A DNA stretch of 30,587 nt, taken from the NCBI GenBank assembly GCA_964558465.1, contig CAZLEF010000085.1:1-30587 (forward strand). The letters are read 5' to 3'. Below, piece by piece: positions 15,815 through 22,929 of this stretch (positions within the stretch are counted from its first letter, which is position 1; each line of letters begins with the position of its first letter). This stretch comes from JACJYC01 sp964558465 (GTDB lineage Bacteria > Bacteroidota > Bacteroidia > Chitinophagales > Saprospiraceae). The position numbers were made by a program, and so were the translations under genes. Under the pieces are notes generated by a model. That model saw nothing but the letters and a program-made list of their open reading frames with translations. It searched no databases and was not told where the DNA came from.

Positions 15815-16906
15815 ATGAGGAAAATAATTCTTACTTCGTTTTTTTTCGCGGTGTGTCTCGGGTTGGACGGCCAGAACGCTGACACGACCATTTACCAGGT
15901 TGCGGAAGAAATGCCGCGTTTCCCGGGATGCGAACAGCTTGACACAACGATCCAGGCCAAACAACAATGCGCCCAACAGCAATTGCTTGCGTTTATGTAT
16001 GAGAATATCCGGTATCCGCTGAAGGCAATTGAAGAAAACCTTGAAGGCACCGTAGTGGTCACCTTTGTGGTGGAAAAAGATGGATCCATCTCAAGCCCCA
16101 GAGTGCTGAAGGATATCGGCGGAGGCTGCGGATTGGAAGCCCTGCGGGTGGTGGGGGTGATTAACCAGTCGGAGATCCGGTTCATCCCCGGAAAACAGGC
16201 GGGGAAAGTCGCACGGGTCCAGTACAATGTACCGATCCGGTTCAAACTGCAAGACCCGCTGCCTTATGTACTGATCGACAGGGATACGGTCTATACCCAG
16301 TTTGATAAACAACTGGAGTTTAATGGTGGCGCCGAGAATCTGGCGAAATTCCTGGACGACAGGTTATCTTATCCGGATTCAGGCAACGAGGGGTGTCTGG
16401 TCGGCAATATGCAGGTGCAGGTTCTGGTGGAAAGCACCGGAGATGTCCGCATACTGGATATTGTAGATTACAGCGATCTGGGTTTCGATTTCTGGTACTC
16501 AGCCATCGACGCCTGTACCTCTACAATGGGTCAGTGGACCCCGGCCCAGTATAAATCCCGGAATGTCCCTTCAGCTATTGACGTGAGCCTGAGCTTCACA
16601 CCGACTGCCGAGGGGTGTAAAACAGTGGTCAGCAATTTTGAAAAAGCCAACCAGCTTGCCCGCGAAGGGGCGCAGTTTTTGGCCGACGGCAAACAAGAAG
16701 AAGGAATCGCCAAACTCAGCGAAGCCGTCAGCCTTTTCCCCAATGATGCCAATTTACTGTTAAACCGCGGTCAGGCCTACCTGGATATGAATAAATTTAC
16801 GGAGGCCTGCGCCGACCTTTCGCTGGCCAGGAGCATTTCCCTGGTGAATTGGTATGATACGATCCTTCCCCTGATTTGCGCTCAGGGGGCCAAAACCGGT
16901 CAATAA
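15815..16906 (+). CDS. Exported protein with tandem TonB-C-like domains and TPR
   Basis: The 363-residue product has a signal peptide (about 1-20, cleaved near GLDGQNA). Its first domain (about 25-150) resembles the TonB C-terminal domain as found in Bacteroidota: MPRFPGCE, FMYENIRYPLKAIEENLEGTVVVTFVVEKDGSI, then FIPGKQAGKVARVQYNVPIRFKL. A second stretch (about 155-272) repeats the pattern in degraded form: LAKFLDDRLSYPDS, VQVLVESTGDVRILDIVDYSDLG, WTPAQYKSRNVPSAIDVSLSF. The C-terminus (about 280-345) holds about two TPR units. There is no proline-rich spacer and no retained membrane anchor, so it is not a classical energy transducer. A periplasmic binding or adaptor role is only a guess. It converges on ctpA with 2 bp between stops. 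Confidence 0.8.
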   Translation: MRKIILTSFFFAVCLGLDGQNADTTIYQVAEEMPRFPGCEQLDTTIQAKQQCAQQQLLAFMYENIRYPLKAIEENLEGTVVVTFVVEKDGSISSPRVLKDIGGGCGLEALRVVGVINQSEIRFIPGKQAGKVARVQYNVPIRFKLQDPLPYVLIDRDTVYTQFDKQLEFNGGAENLAKFLDDRLSYPDSGNEGCLVGNMQVQVLVESTGDVRILDIVDYSDLGFDFWYSAIDACTSTMGQWTPAQYKSRNVPSAIDVSLSFTPTAEGCKTVVSNFEKANQLAREGAQFLADGKQEEGIAKLSEAVSLFPNDANLLLNRGQAYLDMNKFTEACADLSLARSISLVNWYDTILPLICAQGAKTGQ

Positions 16907-16932
16907 CCCTATTGTATTGCGAGGGTCTTTTT
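16906..16932 (+). terminator. Possible terminator of the TonB-domain gene
   Basis: ACCCT (16906-16910), an 11-nt loop and AGGGT (16922-16926) are followed by CTTTTT. The structure starts at the last base of the stop codon and extends into the 3' end of the convergent ctpA. The stem is short, so this is tentative. Confidence 0.35.
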
Positions 16933-18543
16933 GTAAAGTGCAGGATCGTTGATCAATTTGACAGCTTCCTTGATCTCGATATCATTTCGAAGCCCCATCT
17001 GGACTTTTCCCCGTTGGTAGTAATACCTGCCTGAAATTTCTTTTTCAACCAGGTCGATGATATCTTCCTTGTATTTGATCAATTCACCCTGTTTGGCAGA
17101 TTGGATCTTGGTCCGGAGTTGCTGGATATCGTTTTTCAGGCTGATGCCTTCCTCCATAATTTTTTCTTCCAACGACTTCAGCGTTTTTTCACTTTCCGAT
17201 TCGTACTCATAGTTTTTTTCATCCAGGAAAGCCAGGAAATTTTCAAATTCGGTAAAGTGGAATTCTTCAACTCCGGCAATCGATTCATGTGTCTGGCAAA
17301 AGCGGGTCACATAATCAAAAATGAGATTCTCATCGATCAGGCTCTTGAGGATACCTTTTTCCGTAGGTTTTTCAATGAGGATATCAGGCGATACCCCCCC
17401 TCCGTCCAGTACGGTGCGTCCGTTGCGGGTTTTGAAGGCGGTTCGGCGGTCATTGGAAATATCAACCGGTTCTCCGTTTTTGTATTCCACGCTTTGGATG
17501 CAGCGCTGGCTGGGGATATAGTACTTGGCAGTGGTCATTTTCACCTTGGCGTTGAACTTCAGGTCGCGGGTATTCTGGACCAGGCCCTTGCCATAAGAGC
17601 GCTGACCCATCAGCACTGCCCTGTCGTAGTCCTGTAAAACCCCGCTGACGATTTCCGAAGCCGAAGCGGAACCTTTATTAATCAACACAATGACAGGAAT
17701 ATTTTCGTCGGTGGGTTCGTTCAGCGTCTTGAACCCACGGTCCCATTCTTTTATTTTACCTTTGGTGGTAACGACCAATTCATTTCTGGGTATAAAAACA
17801 TTGGATACGTTGACGGCTTCAGACAAAAGGCCGCCGCCATTGCCGCGCAAATCAAAAATGAGTCCTTTCATACCGGGGTTTTCCTGTTTCAGTTTCCGCA
17901 ATGCGTCAGAAACATTTTTGCCTGCATCCTGCGTAAAGGTAGTCAGCGCGATATAGCCGATGTTGCTGCCGACCATACCGGAATAAGGCACGTTGGGGAC
18001 TTCAACTTCACCCCTCACGAGTTTTACTTTGAAATCACCCGGTTTACCAGAGCGGCGGATGGTGAGGCTTACTTCGGTACCGGGATAACCCCGCAGTATC
18101 TCATTGAGTTCATCGGGATTTTTGCCTTTGGCATCCAACCCTTCTACCGCGATGATCTTGTCGCCGATCTTGAGGCCGGACTTATCGGCAGGTTGGTCCT
18201 GATAAAGTTCCGTAATGGTCACATAATCATCCATCAACTGGCTTACGGCGCCAATACCGTGGTAGCGGCCTTCCGTCATAAATCGATAGCCTTCGATATC
18301 GGTTTCAGATATATAATTGGTGAACGGGTCAAGGGAGGCCATCATGGCATCGATCCCGGTTCGCATCAGGCTGCCCGGATCAATGTCATCGACGTAGTAG
18401 TGGTTGATCTCCTGGTATAATGACACAAAAATGTCAATATTTTTCAGGATCTCAAATTCCTTGTTACCCTCAGAGCGGTAGGTGGTGGCCATGCCGATCA
18501 GCATGACGAGGATGATTCCGGTGGTTCTGATGATCTTTTTCAT
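16909..18543 (-). CDS. ctpA: C-terminal processing peptidase (S41 family, CtpA/Prc)
   Basis: This is a serine protease with a Ser-Lys dyad that trims or degrades periplasmic proteins by their C-termini. The 544-residue product begins with an uncleaved or signal-anchor helix (about 5-22). A S41 N-terminal helical part follows (YQEINHYYVDDIDPGSLMRTGIDAMMASLDPFTNYI), then a PDZ domain (about 95-170, with SGLKIGDKIIAVEG). The protease core has FDLRGNGGG, the catalytic Ser in GSASASEI (about residue 293) and the Lys in SYGKGLVQ (about residue 318). A charged, coiled-coil-like extension (about 420-544) follows the core and is typical of Bacteroidota CtpA proteins. The gene stands alone downstream of the hydrolase gene (70 bp) on the same strand. 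Its in vivo substrates cannot be told from the sequence. Confidence 0.95.
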   Translation of the reverse strand: MKKIIRTTGIILVMLIGMATTYRSEGNKEFEILKNIDIFVSLYQEINHYYVDDIDPGSLMRTGIDAMMASLDPFTNYISETDIEGYRFMTEGRYHGIGAVSQLMDDYVTITELYQDQPADKSGLKIGDKIIAVEGLDAKGKNPDELNEILRGYPGTEVSLTIRRSGKPGDFKVKLVRGEVEVPNVPYSGMVGSNIGYIALTTFTQDAGKNVSDALRKLKQENPGMKGLIFDLRGNGGGLLSEAVNVSNVFIPRNELVVTTKGKIKEWDRGFKTLNEPTDENIPVIVLINKGSASASEIVSGVLQDYDRAVLMGQRSYGKGLVQNTRDLKFNAKVKMTTAKYYIPSQRCIQSVEYKNGEPVDISNDRRTAFKTRNGRTVLDGGGVSPDILIEKPTEKGILKSLIDENLIFDYVTRFCQTHESIAGVEEFHFTEFENFLAFLDEKNYEYESESEKTLKSLEEKIMEEGISLKNDIQQLRTKIQSAKQGELIKYKEDIIDLVEKEISGRYYYQRGKVQMGLRNDIEIKEAVKLINDPALYKKTLAIQ

Positions 18544-18613
18544 GAATGCATTTGATTGACCCCAAAAGACAGTTTTTCTTCAAAAAAGCTGCATTCGGAT
18601 TTGGTTATTAACT

Positions 18614-19381
18614 TCAGGATAAATATAAAAAATGTTCAACTGATTTCAGCAGAGCGTCCGGGGCATCGGCATGTACCCAATGGCCGGCATTTTCAATGGT
18701 CTGCAACCTGGCATCTGGGAACAGGCGCAATATTCCGGGCCAATCCTCATCCTGGATATAATTTGATTTGGCGCCGCGGATGAACAAAACGGGTTTTTCA
18801 AATTTTTCGTCGCTATTTATTCCTGCCAGTATCTTTGGGTAATCCTTCAATATAACAGGCAAATTCATTTTCCATTCATACCCTCCATGTTTACTTCTGC
18901 TCAGGTTTTTTAGCAAAAACTGAACCACGCCATTGTCCGGAATACGGCCGGCCAGGATGTTTTCAGCCTGACTTCGATCTTGTATTTCATCCGGTTTAAC
19001 GGCAAACAACGCCTCAAATATTGCCTCATGCCCGCCGGGGTAAGTTTTGGGAGCAATATCAACCACCACCAGTTTATCGACCATATCCGGAAAATCAAGC
19101 GCAAATTGCATGGCTGTTTTTCCGCCCATGGAATGGCCTATTATATGGGTTTTGTAGATCCAGTGGCGCTCGAGAAAATGTTTGAGGTCTTCGGCCATAG
19201 CGGGATAATCCATTTCTGCCATATGAGGCGACCGCCCATGGTTTCTTTGATCAACAATATAAACGGAATGATGGTTGGCTAAATGTCTGGCGATGGTCTG
19301 CCAATTATCCAGGGTCCCAAACAAGCCATGAAGGATAATGATCGGATCTCCATGGCCAAAGGTTTTAAAATTGAGTTCCAT
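18614..19381 (-). CDS. Alpha/beta hydrolase (YbfF-like esterase)
   Basis: The 255-residue protein has the alpha/beta hydrolase plan: the oxyanion-loop motif LHGLFGTLDNW (17-27), DQRNHGRSP (44-52), the nucleophile elbow GHSMGG with Ser84, VVDIAPKTY, and the catalytic His in AGHWVHADAP near residue 232. LFG.LDNW together with DQRNHG and VVDIAP is characteristic of the YbfF esterase group, whose natural substrate is not settled (short acyl esters or acyl-CoA are hydrolysed in vitro by relatives). I chose ATG 19381 because homologues begin near MELNFKTFG and a good promoter ends at 19408. An in-frame codon at 19399 would add six residues. It has its own promoter, separate from crcB. Confidence 0.88.
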   Translation of the reverse strand: MELNFKTFGHGDPIIILHGLFGTLDNWQTIARHLANHHSVYIVDQRNHGRSPHMAEMDYPAMAEDLKHFLERHWIYKTHIIGHSMGGKTAMQFALDFPDMVDKLVVVDIAPKTYPGGHEAIFEALFAVKPDEIQDRSQAENILAGRIPDNGVVQFLLKNLSRSKHGGYEWKMNLPVILKDYPKILAGINSDEKFEKPVLFIRGAKSNYIQDEDWPGILRLFPDARLQTIENAGHWVHADAPDALLKSVEHFLYLS

Positions 19382-19407
19382 TTGGATATATTCAAACAAT
19401 TTCGACG

Positions 19408-19440
19408 CTAAAATAGCCTATTTTTGGTTGTCAGGACAAA
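19408..19440 (-). promoter_or_regulatory. Promoter of the alpha/beta hydrolase gene, with overlapping dyad
   Basis: On the minus strand TTTG (19440-19437), a 21-bp spacer and TATTTTAG (19415-19408) match the Bacteroidota promoter, with one mismatch in the -7 box. A perfect dyad, AAAATAG-C-CTATTTT (19410-19424), overlaps the -7 box and could be an operator. Confidence 0.55.
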
Positions 19441-19443
19441 GGC

Positions 19444-19821
19444 TCATTGCAAACCGCTCAATCGCAATCCCAGCCAAAAACAAAACAGGCAAATTAAAAT
19501 ACTGGATGAAAGATAGAGCATAAAAAGCCCGTAGTGACCGGTTTGCAATAAACCGTAGGATTCGCCCGAAAAAGTGGAGAAAGTGCTGAAACCGCCGCAG
19601 AAACCGGTCATAAACAATAAACGCTGCGGCTCTCCGATCAGGTTGCGGGAAGACAGGCCAAACAGGAACCCTAAAATAATGCAGCTAATGGTATTGGAGA
19701 GCAACGTGGCAACCGGGAATGACCAATACAAACCGGGTATCCGGTTGACGGCTAAAGAAATACCGTACCGGCCAACACTGCCCAGCCCGCCGCCGATAAA
19801 AACCAGCATCAGATTCATCAT
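19444..19821 (-). CDS. crcB: CrcB/Fluc fluoride channel
   Basis: CrcB (Fluc) is a small dual-topology membrane protein that exports fluoride. The 125-residue product has four hydrophobic helices and the family motifs GGGLGSVGRYGIS near the N-terminus, FPVATLLSNTISCIILGFL (the pore Asn region) and GFCGGFSTFSTFSGE (the central phenylalanine/threonine track). The start ATG 19821 overlaps the stop of the upstream sugar-phosphate transferase as ATGA, implying translational coupling; ATG 19818 is an equivalent choice. A longer open frame upstream runs through the transferase gene and is not real. There is one copy only, so it would work as a homodimer. No fluoride riboswitch is visible ahead of the operon. 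Confidence 0.93.
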   Translation of the reverse strand: MMNLMLVFIGGGLGSVGRYGISLAVNRIPGLYWSFPVATLLSNTISCIILGFLFGLSSRNLIGEPQRLLFMTGFCGGFSTFSTFSGESYGLLQTGHYGLFMLYLSSSILICLFCFWLGLRLSGLQ

Positions 19822-20897
19822 GAAGAAAGAACAGATTGGCCGCTTCTTAAGTTTTGTTTCCGAAGCACTGCCATATGCAACCGTAAGGTGGCGGTCGTTG
19901 CGGAAGCGACCATGATCAGCAGGAGGATATGGGGTTCCAAAACATCGCTCATGCTGATCACAAAACAAATAAACAAACAATTGACAAGAACCAGGGCGCC
20001 TGTGGCCTGCGTATGACTCAAGCCGTAATCGACCAACAGGTGGTGAATATGCCTGCGGTCCGCTTTGAAAGGCGACTGCCCCCGGATGATCCGGGTGATG
20101 AATACCCGGATCGTATCAAATAAAGGAATAATCAATACTCCAATGGCTACAGTGGGGGAAGCCTGCATCCTGAGTTCGCTATTCAGGGGCAATGTGGCAT
20201 TCAATTCCAGAAAACGCACCGTAAGAATGGCCAGTATCAGGCCTATAAACAGAGAACCTGTGTCGCCCATAAAAATGCTTGCAGGAGAAAGGTTGAACCT
20301 CAGAAACGCCAGGACGGCGCCCACCAGTGCAAAGGATAAGATGGCGAGGTCAGAAAAACCGGCTGCCCAGAACCAGCTGCCCAGGGCGCCGGCCGTCAGG
20401 CAACTGATAGAGCCTGCAAGCCCGTTGATCCCGTCGATCAGGTTAAAGGCGTTGCTGATCACCAAAATGGTAAAAACGGAAAGAATGGCGGAAAGCCAAA
20501 GGGGCAGTTCCCCATCCAGGCCGAGAAAACCATAAAAACTGTGCAATCTGTAATCCGAAAGGAAAACCAGAATCACTGCGGCAATCACCTGGCCCAATAG
20601 TTTTTTCCAGGGGGATAAGGGCAGAAGATCATCTTTCAGACCGATAAGAAAAACAATGATCATGCTGCACAAGGCATATTGCAAGGCGCCATCCGAAGTG
20701 AAATCTGCCCATAAAATGACAGAAAAAACAGTGCCGGCAAAAATACCTACTCCGCCAAGGGAGGGCGTGTTCCTGGAGTGAGAACTGCGTTCGACAGGAA
20801 CATCATACAGGTTTTTAATTCTGGCAACGTGAATAATTGACGGCAGGGCCAGAAAAGTCAAGGCAAAAGCCGTTAACAAGCATAGTGCTACGGTCAT
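19818..20897 (-). CDS. WecA/MraY-family undecaprenyl-phosphate sugar-1-phosphate transferase
   Basis: The enzyme moves a (GlcNAc-like) sugar phosphate from a UDP-sugar to undecaprenyl phosphate, starting O-antigen, teichoic-like or capsule polymers. The 359-residue protein has about ten to eleven membrane helices. Catalytic motifs are present: SSHSRNTPSLGGVGI, the Mg-binding Asp89-Asp90 (GLKDDLLPL), NAFNLIDGINGLAG (Asp155), FMGDTGS (211-215), and the carbohydrate-recognition motif DRRHIHHLL (His283-His286). HIHH points to the WecA/TagO side rather than MraY. It overlaps crcB by 4 bp and has a 324-bp gap upstream to rpoN. The acceptor lipid is presumably supplied by UppS. Sugar specificity is not readable. 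Confidence 0.9.
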   Translation of the reverse strand: MTVALCLLTAFALTFLALPSIIHVARIKNLYDVPVERSSHSRNTPSLGGVGIFAGTVFSVILWADFTSDGALQYALCSMIIVFLIGLKDDLLPLSPWKKLLGQVIAAVILVFLSDYRLHSFYGFLGLDGELPLWLSAILSVFTILVISNAFNLIDGINGLAGSISCLTAGALGSWFWAAGFSDLAILSFALVGAVLAFLRFNLSPASIFMGDTGSLFIGLILAILTVRFLELNATLPLNSELRMQASPTVAIGVLIIPLFDTIRVFITRIIRGQSPFKADRRHIHHLLVDYGLSHTQATGALVLVNCLFICFVISMSDVLEPHILLLIMVASATTATLRLHMAVLRKQNLRSGQSVLSS

Positions 20898-21221
20898 CGG
20901 GATTATGATTTAATCCTTTAACGATTAAGTTTTTTCTCACAGTATATCATTAGCCGGTCTATTTGGATAAGGCCGCCATAACCCAAGGAATAGCGGATAA
21001 CCACAACTAACAATATGGTTGTTCAAAATATTCAGTCGTGCAGGTTTGTGTGAAAGGTACCCTCATTAACTGGCCGTTGAATCAAAGAAGCGGATTGTCA
21101 GGGTAGAAGAAACGGCACTTTTAACAATTCCAAAGGTAATATCTTTTTTTTAGCTTCAAAAAAAATCCATGGAAATTTGTCAGGAATGGTCAAAATCAAA
21201 CTATGGTTGGAAGTACAAAAT
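20898..21221. other. 324-bp gap between rpoN and the WecA-like gene
   Basis: I see no reading frame, tRNA or recognisable riboswitch. There is a weak dyad around 20999-21023 (ACAAC/GTTGT or AACCA/TGGTT, mutually exclusive pairings). A run of eight T's lies at about 21143-21150 and a run of eight A's at about 21158-21166. No TAnnTTTG box for the WecA-like gene was found on the minus strand. Confidence 0.5.
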
Positions 21222-22760
21222 TTAAAGACCTTTACGGAGGCGGGCAACCGGGATACCCAGTTGTTCCCGGTATTTGGCAACCGTGCGCCGGGCAATATTA
21301 TAACCTTTCTCCAGCAAAAGGTCTTTCAAATGTTCATCGGAGAGGGGTTTTCGCTTGTTTTCGGCCTCTATGACTTCTTTCAGGATTTTTTTCACTTCAA
21401 GTGTCGACACTTCTTCGCCTTCCTGGGTGGAAAGTGATTCGGAAAAAAATTCTTTCAGCCTTTTAGAACCGAACTCTGTTTGCACATATTTGCTATTGGC
21501 CACCCGGGAGACCGTTGAGATGTCCAAACCTGTAATATCTGCAATATCCTTGAGGATCATTGGCCTGAGTTTTTTTTCATCACCGCTCAGGAAATAGTCG
21601 GCCTGATACTGCATGATCGCGTACATGACCGTTTCCATGGTTTGCTGGCGCTGTTTGATCGCGTCGATAAACCATTTTGCAGAATCGATTTTTTGTTTGA
21701 TGAATAAGACGGCTTCTTTTTCCTGACGGGTAGCTTTCCGGCCTTTGACTGTTTTTTTATATGACTTCAGCATATCCCTGTACTGATCGCTGATGTGCAG
21801 ATCAGGCGCATTTTTGGCATTCAGGGTAAGTTCGAGTTCACCATCCCGGTTAAAGATCAAAAAATCCGGCACAATATACTGGGCGTTTCTGGGGATATTG
21901 CCGGCGTAGCCGCTGGCCGGTTTCGGGTTGAGTTTCAGAATCTCATCAATGGCTTCTTTCAGGTCTTCGTCAGGGGTTTCCAGCAAACGCTGCAGTTTAT
22001 CGTAGTGTTTCTTGGTGAATTCTTCAAAATAATCATCGATCACCCTGAGTGCGAGTCGCAACAGGTATTCCTGATCCAGGCTAAGCCGGTCTTCCTGATC
22101 AAGTTTGATTTCGAGTTGAATGCGCAGGCATTCCTGCAGATCTCTTGCACCAATACCGGGCGGGTCAAATCGTTGAATATTCCGAAGGATACGTTCTACC
22201 TCTTTTTCATCTGTGAATATGTTGAGGGTAAACATGAGGTCGTCAATGATAGAGGATACATCGCGCCGAAGGTAACCGTCTTCATCGATGCTGCCGATGA
22301 TTTGCCGGGCAATGGCAACTTCTCTATCATCTTTCAGTTGCAGCAGGCCAAGTTGTTCTTCGAGGTAGTCGTGAAAGGAATTTTCGACGGGGACAGGAGC
22401 CGATTTTCCTTCTTCGGCAGCGCTGTAGTTTTCGCTCCTGAGCTTATAACTGCCCGGATCGTCATCCAGATATTCGTTTAAATAATTGTCCAGTTCAAAG
22501 CCGTCATCCCTGTAATCATCCTGGTCGGCAGTATCCGAATCTTCGGATGCCGGGAAATCAAACCCATCCTCCGGGGCGGCTTCAAATTCGGGTACATCCT
22601 CGGTATCCCGTTCGCTTTCTTCCAAAGCCGGGTTAACTTCCATCTCCTCCTTGATTCGTTCTTCAAGCGCTGCGGTGGGAATCTGCAGCAACTTCATGAG
22701 CTGGATCTGCTGGGGAGACAACTTCTGAAGCAATTTCTGACTTAAGGTTTGCTTCAACAT
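21222..22760 (-). CDS. rpoN: RNA polymerase sigma-54 factor
   Basis: Sigma-54 directs RNA polymerase to -24/-12 promoters and needs an AAA+ activator. The 512-residue product has the glutamine/leucine-rich activator-interacting region (MLKQTLSQKLLQKLSPQQIQLMKLLQIP, residues 1-28). An acidic linker follows (about 45-125). The core-binding domain (about 130-330) contains RDLQECLRIQL. The helix-turn-helix region (TGLDISTVSRVANSKYVQTEFG) precedes the RpoN box ARRTVAKYRE (490-499), followed by LGIPVARLRKGL. No enhancer-binding protein is encoded nearby. The gene diverges from pepP through superimposed promoters. It is followed by a 324-bp gap, so it is likely monocistronic. The ATG at 22760 gives a canonical N-terminus. 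Confidence 0.97.
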   Translation of the reverse strand: MLKQTLSQKLLQKLSPQQIQLMKLLQIPTAALEERIKEEMEVNPALEESERDTEDVPEFEAAPEDGFDFPASEDSDTADQDDYRDDGFELDNYLNEYLDDDPGSYKLRSENYSAAEEGKSAPVPVENSFHDYLEEQLGLLQLKDDREVAIARQIIGSIDEDGYLRRDVSSIIDDLMFTLNIFTDEKEVERILRNIQRFDPPGIGARDLQECLRIQLEIKLDQEDRLSLDQEYLLRLALRVIDDYFEEFTKKHYDKLQRLLETPDEDLKEAIDEILKLNPKPASGYAGNIPRNAQYIVPDFLIFNRDGELELTLNAKNAPDLHISDQYRDMLKSYKKTVKGRKATRQEKEAVLFIKQKIDSAKWFIDAIKQRQQTMETVMYAIMQYQADYFLSGDEKKLRPMILKDIADITGLDISTVSRVANSKYVQTEFGSKRLKEFFSESLSTQEGEEVSTLEVKKILKEVIEAENKRKPLSDEHLKDLLLEKGYNIARRTVAKYREQLGIPVARLRKGL

Positions 22761-22805
22761 GAATTATCGAGAATTATGTGTTCCACGCAAGGCAATATCG
22801 GAAAA

Positions 22806-22841
22806 TTTCTGTAAAGTTATTGAATTCGACTATATATTTGC
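22806..22841 (+). promoter_or_regulatory. Promoter of pepP
   Basis: TATATTTGC at 22833-22841 matches the -7 consensus exactly. TTTC at 22806-22809 is a weak -33 candidate 23 bp upstream. The predicted leader is about 80 nt. The element lies face to face on the rpoN promoter. Confidence 0.5.
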
Positions 22842-22844
22842 AAA
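22812..22844 (-). promoter_or_regulatory. Promoter of rpoN
   Basis: On the minus strand TTTG (22844-22841), a 21-bp spacer and TAACTTTA (22819-22812) give a perfect -33 and a -7 with one mismatch. Its -33 TTTG and the pepP -7 TTTG are the two halves of one TTTGCAAA palindrome (22837-22844). Confidence 0.55.
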
Positions 22845-22929
22845 AAACATGCCAAAAAAACGAATGTGTAGTTGCAGGCAATTTGCCGGTTTTTTTTGAA
22901 ATTTCGGTAAACTGCCTTTAATTTATGAC

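Noticed and set aside
19418..19426. A TATTTTTGG match to the -7 consensus on the plus strand
   Set aside because: No plus-strand gene follows, and the same bases form part of the dyad in the minus-strand hydrolase promoter.
19819..19980. A 53-residue N-terminal extension of crcB
   Set aside because: The extension runs through the end of the WecA-like gene. CrcB proteins begin at the MMNLMLVF position, and the ATGA overlap there is a normal coupling signal.
20898..21221. Possible fluoride riboswitch or small RNA ahead of the WecA-like/crcB operon
   Set aside because: I found no fluoride-riboswitch core sequence and only weak, mutually exclusive stems.
21795..22481. A 228-residue open frame on the plus strand
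   Set aside because: It is antisense to rpoN and is best explained as a shadow of its codon usage.
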